From positions 372,001 through 436,000 of the forward strand of contig NC_051100.1 in the NCBI RefSeq assembly GCF_901709675.1: a stretch of DNA of 64,000 nucleotides, given 5' to 3'. This DNA is from Syngnathus acus. Its lineage: Eukaryota; Chordata; Actinopteri; Syngnathiformes; Syngnathidae. The notes under the pieces were generated by a model. The model made no database searches. It saw nothing but the letters and a program-made list of their open reading frames with translations, and was not told the origin of the DNA. Each line of letters opens with the position of its first letter. The first letter of the stretch is position 1. The translations under genes and the position numbers were made by a program. Positions 1 to 13,485 of the stretch are shown piece by piece.

Positions 1-795
1 TGGTGCCCGATGAACATGTCTCCAGCAGGTATGCATTTACACACGTTGTAAATGTCAAAGCGACTGCCACAGTCTTTTGCTTTGTATGCCCATTAAGCTT
101 TTTCAGTCCCTAGAGAAAAAAGCTTTCCTGCTATGATGGCAGGACACTTTCTTTTTTTTCCCCATCAACAAAGGCCACATACATTCATTGGGAGTGCTCT
201 TCTGGCAAAGCAGTTTAGAAATAATAATTGAGCGAGGTGGGCCTCTTATCATGTCATTGTCATCTTCTAATGTGGATCCCATCCGTACAGAAGGATGCAT
301 AATATAAATAGCTAATAAAAATGTGGTCTTTCCACTGTAATTTTAGGTGGATCATAGGATGTCCCTTCAGTGTCAGCCACATCTTAGGATCCCATGTGTG
401 CCTGCAAAGGCTTATGACGGAAGCTTACCGCTCCAAAATCACTTGGCATGCGTCATGTCGCCGCCATGTGCAGCTTGGCCTTATAATTACAGTGCGGCGG
501 CGGCGGCGGCAGGCAGCTGCATTTGGGATCCTTCTAATGCTCTGAAAATGATCCTCAAAACTGAACATACATTGATTACAATAATCTCAGCTCTAATACC
601 ATCTGTGACTTAAACAGGCTAAATTAATAGGGAAAGGACAAAAAAATGGTGAGAAAAAAAAAAAACCTTGAAAGAATGAGACAAAAGGAATGCAAAAGTG
701 TATAAATATAGATCATGATAAGAGATGTCATTTGGAGTGCACAAACGGAACAGGACGGCAGAGAGCACAGTCCTGCTGTCCATCCAACATTTTGG

Positions 796-876
796 CCCCC
801 GCCTGGCCACCGCCTGCCCGCCTGGCCGCCTGGCCGCCTGCCCGCCTGCCCGCCTGCCCGCCTGCCCGCCTGCTGG
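796..876. repeat. 8-bp minisatellite (CGCCTGCC / CGCCTGGC)
   Basis: About ten units alternating CCTGCCCG and CCTGGCCG. Confidence 0.9.
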
Positions 877-1468
877 CCTCACGTAACGGCTTGTCAGCAA
901 AGAGCAAAGTCGAAATACAAATCAAAAGAGTGCCGTGGTGAGTCAGAGGAAAGGGTCGCAGCAACGGAGGCATTATGACAGTGGAACTCGGGTGGGGATG
1001 GCTAAACCTTGATGAGCTGTCCTACATCTCCTGTGACAGGACCAAGACTAGACAACACAAGTATGAGCAAGATGAAATCCAATATTTTTAGACTGACTTC
1101 CTTTCACGCCTCAGGATATTTAATGGCTGCTTTTGAAAAAGCCACTCATTGCTGCCCACGGCGGCCTCTACTTTCATATGCGCTCTGTGCAAAAACGGCA
1201 CATTTTTCTTTTTGCTGGGCCTTGGGTATTTTCTTTCACCTGACAGATTGAAAGTAGTTCTCGACTTTCGAGCAGTCGTAATGCAGATGTGGTACTTGTC
1301 CTAATCGATTCCTAAATATGACGATAAGCAGCGGACTCAAATCAATTGATTGAAGGCATCGTTACAGCGAGTTATTGCATTGCTATTGCAAAGCCGGTTG
1401 CCTCCGCTTGACCTTGGACTAATTCAAGCCGAAAATTGCTAGTATATTAGATGGGCAATGGCACAGCC

Positions 1469-1525
1469 GCACGCACGCAGGCAGGCACGCACGCAGGCAC
1501 GCAGGCAGGCACGCACGCAGGCACG

Positions 1526-1560
<35 letters not shown>

Positions 1561-1641
1561 CCAGCCAGCCAGCCAGGCAGCCAGGCAGCCAGGCAGCCAG
1601 CCAGGCAGCCAGGCAGCCAGCCAGCCAGGCAGCCAGGCAGT
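1469..1641. repeat. Tetranucleotide array (CAGG/CAGC/CACG)
   Basis: About 170 bp of GCAGGCACGCACG passing into GGCA then GCCA variants. Confidence 0.9.
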
Positions 1642-2317
1642 GTCGGCAAAAGCAGATGTGCCGCTGAAGGACTTGTGGAGCTCAGGGCACCTTTTACGAA
1701 AGCTTCAATAATCTTCCTGCTTTTGCTCTCTTACCACACTATCAAGCTGATGTGGCTTTTGAATATCTAAATTACAACCTCTTCTTCTCTGCTGTGTTAT
1801 TAGAGTTACTATATATTATTAAAGTCGAGCCGTCCCAAGGTGCTTTTGGTCAAAGAGGAAAGCTGCATGCGTTTCAACCTACAAGGATCCCAACGGTCAT
1901 ATGCGTGCGTCTTTCTGTGACCGGTCATTGAAGGTGTCATATTTGTCATTTTTCAAACCATGACTAAGTTTCCTACTCCCTCTACAATACAGAGTCAGGC
2001 ATTGAAGGCTTGGATCAAAATCATCCATCACACAGTGATAATTCTTGGCCACCCACCGATGGACTAGACCAGCCCCAACAAGGTCATCATAAAATCAGGT
2101 AGGACCTGCCTGCTCTGCTCTGCTCTGCGGTGTCAAACAAGTGTATGCAATCAGGTCATGTGGCATAAACTTGAGGCAGATGGCTTTTCCATTTCCGACA
2201 TGTCCATCTGCCTTGGCTGAGGATGACTCGCGTAACATGTTGCCCCGCGGGACACAAACTACTAGCACATGCAAAGAGATACACAAGTGCTTATTTGGTG
2301 GCATCCTCCTCCCAGTC

Positions 2318-2459
2318 AGCACAGCACAGCACAGCACAGCACAGCACAGCACAGCACAGCACAGCACAGCACAGCACAGCACAGCACAGCACAGCACAGC
2401 ACAGCACAGCACAGCACAGCACAGCACAGCACAGCACAGCACAGCACAGCACAGCACAC
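2318..2459. repeat. Pentanucleotide array (CAGCA)n
   Basis: About 28 uninterrupted units, open in several frames but with no other coding evidence. Confidence 0.97.
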
Positions 2460-3216
2460 AGTTCCCACTCCCTACTTTGCCCACCCCCGGCGATGCACCC
2501 GGTGGTTGGACAAGTTTGCGCCAAACTCGCGATGACAAATCAGAAGCATCCACTTTGAGGTTTGACTGTGGAAAGCGGAGCCTCATTAAATGCAACAAAT
2601 GGAGAGAGAAAGGGGTGAGAGCTTCAAGGAAATCTGAAACTTCCAAACCTGCTCTTTTTAAAAGTGTCCGATGCTTCAGTGTTCTGTTTTTGACAATTCA
2701 CAATTATTTCTTTTTGACAACTTTAACCCATCACTGACAATATTTAGGCTTAAATCAATTTAGATTCAAGATAAAAATGGATGGATGGATGGATAAACAA
2801 TTATGAAACAATCCCATGAAGAAAAAAAAAAGAAAAAACATCTAGCCACCATTACCATCATTCAAAACAAGTAACTGTCGATGATATTTCCGGACCGCTA
2901 GTCAGCTTTGTAAATCATCCACAGTTGGATGATTTCATTAGGAAAAGCACAAGGTGAGTGAGCTCATTGGATGTGGAAGTTTATTTTGCGAGCCACTTTG
3001 AAAAGTGCTGCTTCAGCACAGCACCAGGTTTTCCTCACAACCACGTTTGTTTGGTCACTCATGCCCGCTGCCCGCTGGCTGCAGAATAGAAGCTGAGCAG
3101 ACTGATTTAGATTTGGGGTTTGGCCTCTTCCAAAGCTGGGCCTTCAAACAGCACTGCTAAGATGATCAAGATCCAGCCGCACACAGTCAGAAGTTGAATC
3201 AGACTCGGGTCACCTG

Positions 3217-3242
3217 GCGAGCGAGCGAGCGAGCGAGCGAGC
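3217..3242. repeat. (GCGA)n
   Basis: Six perfect units. Confidence 0.9.
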
Positions 3243-3645
3243 AATCGGGTTTACACCTCTTTTTGTACATGCAGAAGTGTCACTATTTAACATCCTTCAT
3301 TTTCACACCACTGTGAAAAGAAATGAAGAACAAGCCAATGTTCTTGGGTTGAACACATTCTTGTGGTAAAAACAGGCAAAGCTTTCAGCACAAACTGTCA
3401 CACACACACGCTAAGCCCTGCCCGGGAGGTTTTGCAGATTTATGTGGGAATACCGTTTCGGAACTATATGGAAAAGAGTAGTACACTAGTACACTGTCAA
3501 GTTGAAGCTCCGACGGAGTGTCCATGGCAATCAATGTTTCATCCCAGCCATCACTCACAAGCTTTTCACTTTCATGCACGGAAAGAAACTTGACTGTTAG
3601 GGAAAAAACTCTTTCCCTGGGGTGCAGTTCTCCACAAAGGAGGAA

Positions 3646-3692
3646 GAGCTTTCATGCTCATGGGGGGGAAGCCCCCATGAGCATGAAAGCTC
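3646..3692. repeat. Perfect 21-bp inverted repeat with 5-nt loop
   Basis: GAGCTTTCATGCTCATGGGGG (3646-3666) and its exact reverse complement (3672-3692) flank GGAAG. It is followed by a run of nine C. Confidence 0.95.
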
Positions 3693-3734
3693 CCCCCCCC
3701 CTTATTTCTCCATCAGCTTACTAGTTGCATATAT

Positions 3735-3787
3735 CCTCCCTCCCTCCCTCCCTCACTCAGTCAGTCACTCGCTCACTCACTCACTCG
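3735..3787. repeat. (CCCT)n then (CACT)n
   Basis: Two adjoining imperfect tetranucleotide arrays. Confidence 0.85.
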
Positions 3788-4037
3788 GTCAGAATTCCAT
3801 TGTAAGCATTAAAAAGAAAGGCAGGTCTACAATACATGATGGCTGCAACGGTCAGCTGACAAAACATGAAAGCAGCCTCTGTAATGGCTGCAATTGCAAG
3901 CTTGTTCAAATCAAATAGCAGCCAAGTGCTGCATGCCTACCTCTGTCCCAGTAGTCAGCCAGGCAATTGTCCTTTCCGGGTTTCAGTGGCTTGACATTCC
4001 ACTCCACTGCCACCCCAAATCACCTCCACCTGTGCTC

Positions 4038-4062
4038 TTTTTTTTTTTTTTTTTTTTTTTTT
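4038..4062. repeat. Poly(T)
   Basis: 25 consecutive T. Confidence 0.9.
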
Positions 4063-4694
4063 ACAGCTGCCTCACATTTATTAGCAACACTGTCATGGCC
4101 CACAATTGTTGCAGAACTTATTCATACTTGTTGTGGCACATAAATTGACAGAGTTTAGAGTTCAGAATTTGCTGTACTTATTGTTATGAATGATATTCCT
4201 TCTTATCTTACGAATCTAGGACGGTATGGTACCTTGAAGGAGTTTTTGTGTCCCCTGCCCAACTTGCGCACATGCAGTTCAGCCATTAGTGGTAAGTGAT
4301 TGCCAGTGCTGATGCTAATTGTAGGAAAAGTAGGCCTTGTGCTTATTGAAACAAGACTAGTGCATGTCATGTGATGGAGGATTCTGTCTCACATGTTATG
4401 AGCCCATTCAGTGCCTTTGTAAATGAGCCAAGTCATCGGATTATTTTTCTTTCAGGACATATTACACAGCAAGCCTGTGCTGGCTGATGCATCACAGTGT
4501 AATTGCACTTGACTGGAAAACACAGACTTTTATCAACATTCATGACGCGCTTGAGCAGAGAGAAGAAAATGGATGATGCATTCTAGATGTCAATGTACAG
4601 CCGTCGACAAAGATGCTTTCAGTATAATAATCATGAGAGGAAGAATACATCCGATTGATAGAGTGCTTTTCTACACAATGGCTACATTCTCAAT

Positions 4695-4835
4695 GCCAGC
4701 ACACGTTCATGCTGGTGCTGGTCGTGGTTCTCTAGCCACAGCTGCCCCGACCGAGCGACCGAGCGACCGAGCGACCGACCCGGCCGGGCTTGGCTGACGG
4801 AAGCGCGGCTGCCACAATGCCCCTACGGCACATGA
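4695..4835. repeat. Partial copy of the same dispersed repeat
   Basis: GCACACGTTCATGCTGGTGCT ... CCACAGCTGCCC ... GAAGCGCGGCTGCCACAATG aligns with 49,265-49,365. An 8-bp (CCGAGCGA)n array interrupts it. Confidence 0.5.
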
Positions 4836-5617
4836 CTTGGACCGAGTGGGACTCAAGCAGTTCAGACCCGCTTTAGCGCCTGAGCCAAGACCAAAAAGCT
4901 CCTCCCTGAGCCTCTGGGTTTGTTCAGGAGCGACATTGTCTGGGGCTTCTGGCACGCTCGCCCAGGGCAAACAAGTCCAAGGTGATACTTTGCTTCCGTC
5001 ACTCCGCCTGTCAGTGTTGGCGTCAAAGTTAGCGTCAGTCCAGAACAGGACTGTGAGGGAGGAACTGACTGATGAAGCTTCGATTGCTACCGACTCCTCT
5101 TTTTAGGCTCTGATGCTGGGATTTTGTCGCAACGAACCTCGTCCTAGTTTGTGCCGTATACAAAATTCCTAAAGTTACCGGCAATATGAAAGGTGCAGCA
5201 GTGATTTCTTTTCTCATAGTGTACAAGGAGAAAACAATTTGGAGTGTGCAATAAATCGAATCCGTTAAAGCAAAGAAAAATCAAACAATATACATCACAA
5301 TCTTTTTCAACTATGGAAGACAAATCCACAAGAACATTCCAAAGATTGCCACAAAATGTGTTTGCATTGTGACCCACAAATAGTCAAGCAGCAATAATAA
5401 TCAATCTTGTGTGCTACTGCCAAGCAGAAAATAGTATCATTATGAATGACTTCAACCTTGCTGTTTGGACATGTGAAAAATGAATCACTCCCTAAAATGG
5501 AATAATGCTGCTCCATCAAGGACGGTGACCTCACTTCTTCCTTCAAGTGTATTCCTTGACTTATCTGTACATCCTCTCCTGCCCTTCCCAAAACAATTAT
5601 TGGGAACAAGGACACTG

Positions 5618-5703
5618 CCACACACATACACACACACACACACACACATACATACACACGTGCACACACACACGCACGCGCGCACGCACGCACGCACACA
5701 CAC
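5618..5703. repeat. (CA)n with CACG interruptions
   Basis: Dinucleotide array of about 85 bp, interrupted by ATACATACA and CGCACG units. Confidence 0.9.
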
Positions 5704-5973
5704 GTCTCTAGAGAATCCAGAGGAAGAAACAATCCAAATAAAGCACTTTGGTGTCGCAAGGAATGGAGGTTATTATTAATTATTATTATTATTATTATTG
5801 CTGGTGGCAAAGCACTGAGCACTTATTAAACGTTTCCGGGTGGAGCTGGCCCATCCCATAGCGTCATCCCACAACATTAGTACTGTGGCCACATAAATAG
5901 AGTAGAATTGAGTTCACTTGAGCAACACTATGTGATTAAAATGTCAAATTGAGGACATATGATGTCCAATTAG

Positions 5974-6140
5974 ATTCCGTCGATCCAGAACCTTTCGAAC
6001 CTTGGACCTTCTTGGACCGAGATTACGGTCGGACAGACATAAAAATAGCCATGGACATGAGAAATAAGATGGACGCAATCTGGAAGGAAACGAATGCCTC
6101 TGACATTGGCTTTGAAGTGAAAAATATGGGACTCCTCTAA
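5974..6140 (+). other. Possible terminal coding exon, unidentified
   Basis: Open segment after a CCAATTAG acceptor-like site. It encodes a protein-like stretch (VDPEPFEPWTFLDRDYGRTD ... MRNKMDAIWKETNASDIGFE) ending at TAA. The composition is unlike the surrounding noncoding DNA, but there is no partner exon, and no family is recognised. Confidence 0.25.
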
Positions 6141-7300
6141 ATTGTCACAATATCAGTCAATAGTCGACATGAGCCAGGAAAGAATCTGTCAAGTGCCCAT
6201 GATACACTGAAAGACAATCAAATCATCTCTTTTTTTCCTCTGTAGTGAACAAATGTTGGATTTCCTTCGTTCTTGTGTTTATGACGGGGATATCCTGCTG
6301 ATATTGGTAGCTTAAAAAGCATTGACTTCATGAAGACCTGTAGAACCTGTTCTCTCCATTTAGAACAAAACAAAACGTGTATGCAGAGCTGGGACACTAG
6401 TTACATGTGTTGTGTTATTCAAATATTCAAACGTGTGTGAGAGTCAGGCTGACCGACGTGAACGCGGCTTCGCACGCGTGCAGATAGCGTAAATCAGTGA
6501 CCGATTGTTCCTGAATATAGTAACAGGATATAGCAGAGGCTATAGCACAGTTCAAACAGTTCAACGACGGGGACACCCAAGCCAAAGGGTCACGAGAGGG
6601 TCAATGTCAAAAATACATCCAGACCACTGTATGATCACTCGTCTTTTGAAATCAACACGCCGTTACTTTCTGACCATTTAATCCAGTCGCTTGCGCAATA
6701 TGTTCGGTTTACCAATGTGGTTAAAATGGATCAAAAAGCAGCAGCATCTTATATGTTGCTATGAAATGGTTCAAACCACCCCGGGAAGTCAAAAAGTTCA
6801 TGATGTCATGATAAGTATGAAAACATCCGGAAGAGAGACAGAGAGAGAGAGAGAGAGAGAAATTAAAAATAAAACCTATATATATGTATCTATATACAGT
6901 ATGGCCGTAACTTGATAAGGTTCGGCATCCCACATTTCTTCCTTTCTTTTGATGTGGCTTTTTCCCACCAGTCAGTTTCTCCCCTTGAGCCACCAACCTG
7001 TAATGTCCATCACAACCTGACAGAAATGAATCATGCACATACAGAGCCTGAAAAATAATCAGGTTTTTGTGAATGAGCACGATGGCCACCACAAATGCTT
7101 GGCTAGTGGGGAGGGACCGTTGCCGACTCACACAGACATCTCTCCAGCCATCTCTCCATCCATCCAGCTCTCCATCGATTTCCATCCATCCATCCATCCG
7201 ATCCATCCAACCAAGCGGTGTTGGGAAAGTTCATTTTCTACACAAACAAGTTGTAGCAAGCATGTGAATAGACTCCCCGAGATGATAGTTGGAAGTCTGG

Positions 7301-7355
7301 CCTCTCTCTCTCTCTCTCTCTCGCTCTCTCTCTCTCGCTCTCTCTCTCTCTCTCA
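7301..7355. repeat. (CT)n
   Basis: Dinucleotide run with two G interruptions. Confidence 0.9.
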
Positions 7356-8427
7356 CGATGACTCATAGAAGCCAGTGTAATGAAGAGCAGCTTGATTAGA
7401 ATAAGCAGAAGGTGGGCAATCATCAAGTTTGAGGTAAACACCAGTACTCTTGACGTGTTGTTTTGATGGCTAGCGGCTGTGCGGAGGAGCTCGTCGGCTT
7501 TGGAGAGGAAGTCAAAAGTTAGGGTGGAAGCTCAGGGTGTGCTGCGCTAAAAAGAATATAGATCAGAATCAAATCATCTCTTTTTGTTGACCCTGGCTTT
7601 CATTATTATTAGTAGTAGTATCAGCATTATTGTTTGCATTCATTTGAATAGAACAACAGTTCGACAACACGACACTAAAGTGTCACATTTTTAATGTTGA
7701 CACTTTCTGGAAGAAGTATTAACATCTCTCAAGCCCAGATGATGGAATCCCTGACTTTCCACATTTTCATCTGCTTTTGGACAAACGCCCAAGGTCAGGA
7801 AAGCCACATTGGGAAGACTTTGTTTTTTTTTGGTGGGTGTGCCCACCTGCACAAGCCATGCACAAGCCCACACAAAAGGCTTTTTTTTTTCCACTTTAAG
7901 CTTTGAGCCGGACAACAATCTTCTATTTTGTCCAGCATTTTTTCTCACCGATTTTGCTCCTTTAGTCTCGATTTCCACAGAGCCTTTTAGAGAAGAAGAC
8001 TGAGCAAGCGCTCGACTTTAAACATTAGCACGTCCTAATTACAGCGTACGGGTTGGAGTCTGCAGTGGGTCACAACTGCGGTTGACTTGTTTTGGTCTCA
8101 AGAGAGGGAAGGTGGAAAGCCACAGGAAGAGGAGAAAAGAGCATATAACATTTGTTTCCTCTGTTTTGGGTCAACCTCTGTTTTTTTCATTCACTTTAAT
8201 GACTTCCTCGCGCCTCCTGATTGACATGATATGGTTTTTGCAAAGGTCGGTAAGGGGAAGGTTACTCATGGCGGGAGCTGTGGTGAAGGATGATGACAAG
8301 ATGACAAAAGCATGCAGCGCAAAAAAACATATTCCTTTCTGGAACTCTCTTGGGAGCAGTGACACAAATTAGTCATCTGTAAGCATTCACCAGCGCACTG
8401 CGGTTGTGATGAATGCATCCAACATAT

Positions 8428-8513
8428 GTGAGCTGAGCTGAGCTGAGCTGAGCTGAGCTGAACTGAGCAGAGCTGAGCAGAGCTGAGCTGAGCTGAGCTG
8501 AGCAGAGCTGAGC
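8428..8513. repeat. (GAGCT)n pentanucleotide array
   Basis: About 17 units of TGAGC/AGAGC. The reverse complement motif recurs at 24,522. Confidence 0.92.
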
Positions 8514-11500
8514 GCCCTTTCCGAGTAGCACGGTAGCACGCAGCATTTCAAAGCTCCTGTGTCTGCTCGACTCATTGGAGCGAGCGGGAGGGAGGGAGGG
8601 AGGGAGGAGACAAATTTGGCCAGAGTTAAAAGTGTCAAGCTATATTCCTCTTCCTAAATTGTTGACTAATTCTTCCAGTTCACAAGGTTTTTTGTGTTTG
8701 AACTTTTGTTTGCGTCGTAAGCAACGTGAAGCAAGTATTTCTTTTTTTCCCCTTTCAAAATCACATTTAAATGTCGCTGGGTGAAAAGTCAGATCCGATA
8801 TCATTTCCATTTCCTGATCAGATCCCTGAGTCAGGATGTGATTCTGTTGCTCTCTCTCCATTTACCAAGTATTGTTTGTCCAGCAGATATGGACTTGAAA
8901 GGGATGGATGGATGCCCGACTAAGAGGCTGGCATACTGACAGGGCCTTTGAAAGCAAACACCGCTTTGGGATGGCGGCAGTGGCGGGGCAAGTGTCCATC
9001 ATCCTGACACTCCTAGAAGGAAACAAACACTTGTAATGACGAGAAAACTTGAACTCACTCGGTCCCTCCATGCACTAAGTAACTCTCCCAAGAATTACAA
9101 GTGGATAGATAGCGCATGGACGAGTGAGCAATGCAGTCAGTCAGTCAGTCAGTCAGTCGCATTTGGTTACCTGGGATAGTTTCCCGGTAGCCGTTAAGAA
9201 GTAGAAAGAGGATATGCGTAGAATGGTGACACAGAGGGACTAGGCAAAACTCACTCCCCTGGGCTCTCAACTCCAGGTTATTTCTAGATCCTTTTGAAAA
9301 TCAAAACGCACTTGTGCTACACCTATAAATACGGAACATAAAAACAATTCATAATCACAATAATAAGTCAATAAAAGCAAGAAAGTCACTCAGTAAGACG
9401 ATAGGAATAGCGCTCACCCTCGGTAGAGGATAAAGGATTTCGGCCCGTCGTCTACGCTTTTCCTGAGGCACTTGTTTGGTGTTTTGTAATACACCGAGCC
9501 CAGGAAGACAAAGCTCGCATGGAATGGAGCACAAAAGCACAGTGAGCCGGATGGAAACTCTGGAAGCTGGAGCAGGATGAGCAAACTATTACTTTGTCAT
9601 AAAGGTCATGTGAGCGACTTCAATGAGGTTATACATAGCCATCTCTCTCTCTCTATTCCGCGGAGTCTTTCAACATATTGTGTTTGGCTTTATTTTGGTT
9701 TGAAAGAGTAAAAGCGTCTTCAGATTGTCTGTCTGTCTGTCTGTCTTTCTCCTCGCTTGATGGAACACGGCAAACCTCCAAAGCTGGGAAAGGAGTGGAG
9801 TCGACAGAGTGAGGTTGACTTTGGAAATAAACCTGGCAGAGCAGTGACAAGGAGCTTGCGCTGTTGTGACCTTTCACCACTTGGGCCAAAAAGGGAGTTC
9901 AACAATATTGGACTGGAAGCGGATGGATGATACACGTATGCAGAAGACGAGAAAGAAGAAAGCGCAACGAATATGCAACTTCATTCAAAGTGATCTGCAG
10001 GCAGGCAGGCAGAGCCAAAGCGGCGGCGGCGGCGGCGCCGTCCCCTCGCACGCAGGAGTCGGCTTACAGTGGCGAGATGACTGACATACGGTGATGGCCA
10101 TTCGTCTGGGTGTCGCTGCATTCCACTTTCATGTTTTATTTCAAGAGCATGAATAACAGCTCTCATCACACTGCCAGAGTATTCTTGCAGCGCTTTCAAA
10201 GCTTGAGCTATTTAATGGTTTGCTCAATGCTTGTGGCAGAATCAATCCATCAGCGGATGCAGCAGGTAAGATTTGGGGAAAGAATGCCCTCCCTGCATGG
10301 TCTTATGAATTGGGGAAGGATTGAAGGCTTCCCTTGTGCAATCACAATCAATCCAAGTGTTTTTGTCACAATTCAGGTCCTTAACAGCCAGCAATGGACT
10401 CGATTTCGAGGGAAAACACTTGGGCATGTGCACTACTTTGAAAGGATCAATGAATGTTTGTGACGGAACCTACGTATATTTATGACCGAATGTTTTGGCA
10501 TGGCAAGCTGACACGAGTGCTTGTGCGTGCGTGCGTGCGTGCGTGCGCTTGCTCCGACGGAGGCGCGGGAGGTGCTCCGGAGCCACCTACACCGTACCGT
10601 AGCGTAGCGTAGCGGATGTCTGCCGCTCGCTCGGCTTCGTACTATCTAGTCCGCCATTGAACTGAAGTAGCTTTGTGCTCTTCCGACAAAAGATGAGATG
10701 GAGAATAGCATTGTTTTGCTCATCGTCATCATCCAGAATTACAGAAACTACGGAATGACGGAAACAATAGACTTTTACAAAGGTTGCATTTCGAAAAAAA
10801 AAGAGATGTCATTTATTATACTTCAATTGAAAAGAAATACAGACAAAGTCCGGACATTTGACAGCTCACTTGTGATTGGAATGTTCTGCATGAGTTGCAT
10901 TTGTATGGAAACGAAATGTTGTCGATGCTTGCTTTGACGGGAAGAGGAAATGGTGTGAATCGACCGTATGGGTATGTGAAAGGGTGCCAGGTCGAAATGC
11001 CAGCGCTAAAAATATCCAGCTAGAATTCAAGAGGTGGCAGCGTGCGTGTGCTTTCTTGGGCTTTGTCGCCCGCCGCCACTCTTGAGGCCGATTTTGTCAA
11101 GTCGCCAGCAGATGTTATTTCAAGGCACTCCACTCGAACCACGCATTCAGAAAATACAACCAAAATGCCTGGAAGATGTCGGTCTTTGATTTCATTTGGA
11201 GAATGATATCATGGAGCTAGCTTCTGTTGACCTTTTTTTTTTTCCATTTGTCCTAGGGCCACCTGCTGCTGCTAGTTGTGACATTTACAAGTTGAGCAAT
11301 TCAATCAACAGGAGTAAGTAAGCTCTGTCCAAAGCATCTGTTGAGATGATCAAAAGTCCCCCAAGCAATGTGAGCAATGCGCTTGTGAGGTACACTAAAA
11401 AGGCTTGAGCGCGCAACAATTCATACAAAGTCAGAAAGTGCATTGGCAGTACCATTGTTACCACTTGTTCCCCATCATATTTTTTGTTCAGGGCACAGAT

Positions 11501-11792
11501 CTGGGAAAGGCTCCAAAAAATGTGTAAAGGATCCGCGAGACCAACAGCAGATACCAAATGCCATGTCTGGCTGATGTTTTGGCTGCAAAAGGTGCCTGCC
11601 TGCCTGCCTGCGTGCCTCTCCTCAGGTCAGGACAGACAGAAGATGAATGCTCATAGGCACAGTGGGCATTCTCCCTGAGACTCAGAGCAACGTAAATTGT
11701 CATGACGTTTTGAGGGAGAGGAAAATGGAAACTCGAGAATCAAAGTATGAGCAGGGCAATAGTATTTTAAAATGTACATTGCAAGGCAGACG

Positions 11793-11845
11793 TGGACCAG
11801 ATATGGACCAGAGATGGACCAGAGATGGACCAGATATGGACCAGA
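11793..11845. repeat. 12-bp tandem repeat (ATGGACCAGAGA)
   Basis: Four to five near-identical units differing only at GAGATG/GATATG. Confidence 0.9.
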
Positions 11846-12246
11846 TTCCACAAGATTCGCTCACTGCGATGTTGGTTCGACCTGAGATAGATAGGATTTG
11901 AAAATTCCATTCCAGTTGTTGCTGTCCTGAAATTAGCGAGCGCTGCAGATGTGACAGCATCTCCCAACTTGTTGCCTTTGCTTCCAATTTGCAAAACTTG
12001 CCCAGGTCAGATTCAATGGATGTGTCTTGCTAATTCTCCAGCGACGGCGGCTACGGGCGGCTGCGGGCGACAGCGGCTACGGGCTCCAGGACAAGCAGGA
12101 TGGGAAATATCTCCAACTTAATATCATCTACTTGAAAGCAGCAGACATGAGAAAGTGGAGCTAGGACATAGTAAAGAGTCGGATAGCTATTCCAGCTGCT
12201 GCCACCTGAGTGTGCTTTTGGAAAGTGCTGGGAAAGCAAACAACAT

Positions 12247-12525
<279 letters not shown>

Positions 12526-13327
12526 CAAACACAACTGAGAAGTGAGCTTCATCTGCCTGCAATTGCGGCAAGTGTTGCTAAACCGCTGGATGTTGGGAAG
12601 ATCAAAAACGGAAGACTCTCATGGGGTCGGGGATTCCGATGATGTCAATAAATCAGAGAAGGGCTTGAACTGGAAAGGTTTTGGGATAATTGTAGTTGAG
12701 GTTTTTTTTTTTCCTTTCAAAGATAGTAACTTGTAATAGTAATTACAGACGCCGGTGACCTCCGGAGGATTCAACTTTCCCTGAAGGGATGCTAATCCGC
12801 TTTCTGAGCACTGCCAAGGTGCCCCAACCGAGGCGGCAAATTCCCAGATCATTTGAAGAATAGAAGCTGAAGTGCGGAGGTAAAGTTTGAACGACAAACG
12901 CGCTTCTATCTGGGCAGGAAATAACAAGCGCCGGAATGGACGTCACCAATGCGCACTCTAATCTGGGATAAGTGCTCATTGTTGTACAAAGTGTCCAGAT
13001 CCTCCCTCCTATCCTCAGCGAGGATGAACTCCATCACCTTCTGCCTGTCGACAAAGCACAAAGACCCTGAAATAAACCAGCGTGACCTCCAAACCTGTCA
13101 TTGCCTCCATCCATAAAGAGCAAAGAGGAAAGGCCGGGTTTCCCTCTTGGACTGGTGTGAGCTCTCGGCACAAGGACCATGGCAAATTGAACCTGGCTGA
13201 CGAGGTCATTTTCCCAGGATGAAACAAACAATGCTGCGGCGGATAAGATGAACAGATGAATTCAAATGAGTCGAGATTTGAAGCACCATTGTCCAAGCGA
13301 GAAATTACATTTTTGGCAAGCCTGGGA

Positions 13328-13485
13328 TCAGGGCACAGACACGACACGACGGGATCAGGGCACAGACACGACGCGGCACGGCACGGCACGGCACGGCACG
13401 GCGCGACACGACACGACACGGCACGACACGGCACGGCACGGCACGGCACGACACGGCACGGCACGGCACGACACGACGCGACGAC
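13328..13485. repeat. Pentanucleotide array (GGCAC/GACAC)n
   Basis: Begins with two copies of a unit of about 27 bp (GGGATCAGGGCACAGACACG) and passes into CACGG/CACGA pentamers. Confidence 0.93.

Larger units (their letters stand above)
1..8934. other. SSR-rich DNA without a recognisable gene
   Basis: Apart from the exon-like segment at 5,974 and the repeats listed, I see nothing coding. A weak plus-strand signal-peptide-like frame (7,739-7,794, followed by GTCAGG) has no partner exon. Confidence 0.6.

Noticed and set aside
2095-2737. Long overlapping open frames on both strands (AQHST and CAVLC repeats)
   Set aside because: They exist only because a stop-free pentamer array (CAGCA)n is open in several frames; no coding signal outside the array.
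7739-7794. Signal-peptide-like start (MMESLTFHIFICFWTNAQ) followed by GTCAGG
   Set aside because: Weak donor, no following secreted-protein exon found, and the lectin gene already has its own signal exon.
8428-8513. (GAGCT)n resembling immunoglobulin switch-region repeats
   Set aside because: Only about 85 bp, with no immunoglobulin constant genes nearby; an ordinary pentanucleotide SSR.
11285-11557. 90-aa hydrophobic minus-strand frame resembling a membrane protein
   Set aside because: No recognisable family, AT-rich chance leucine codons; an acceptor-like AG inside it was not enough support.
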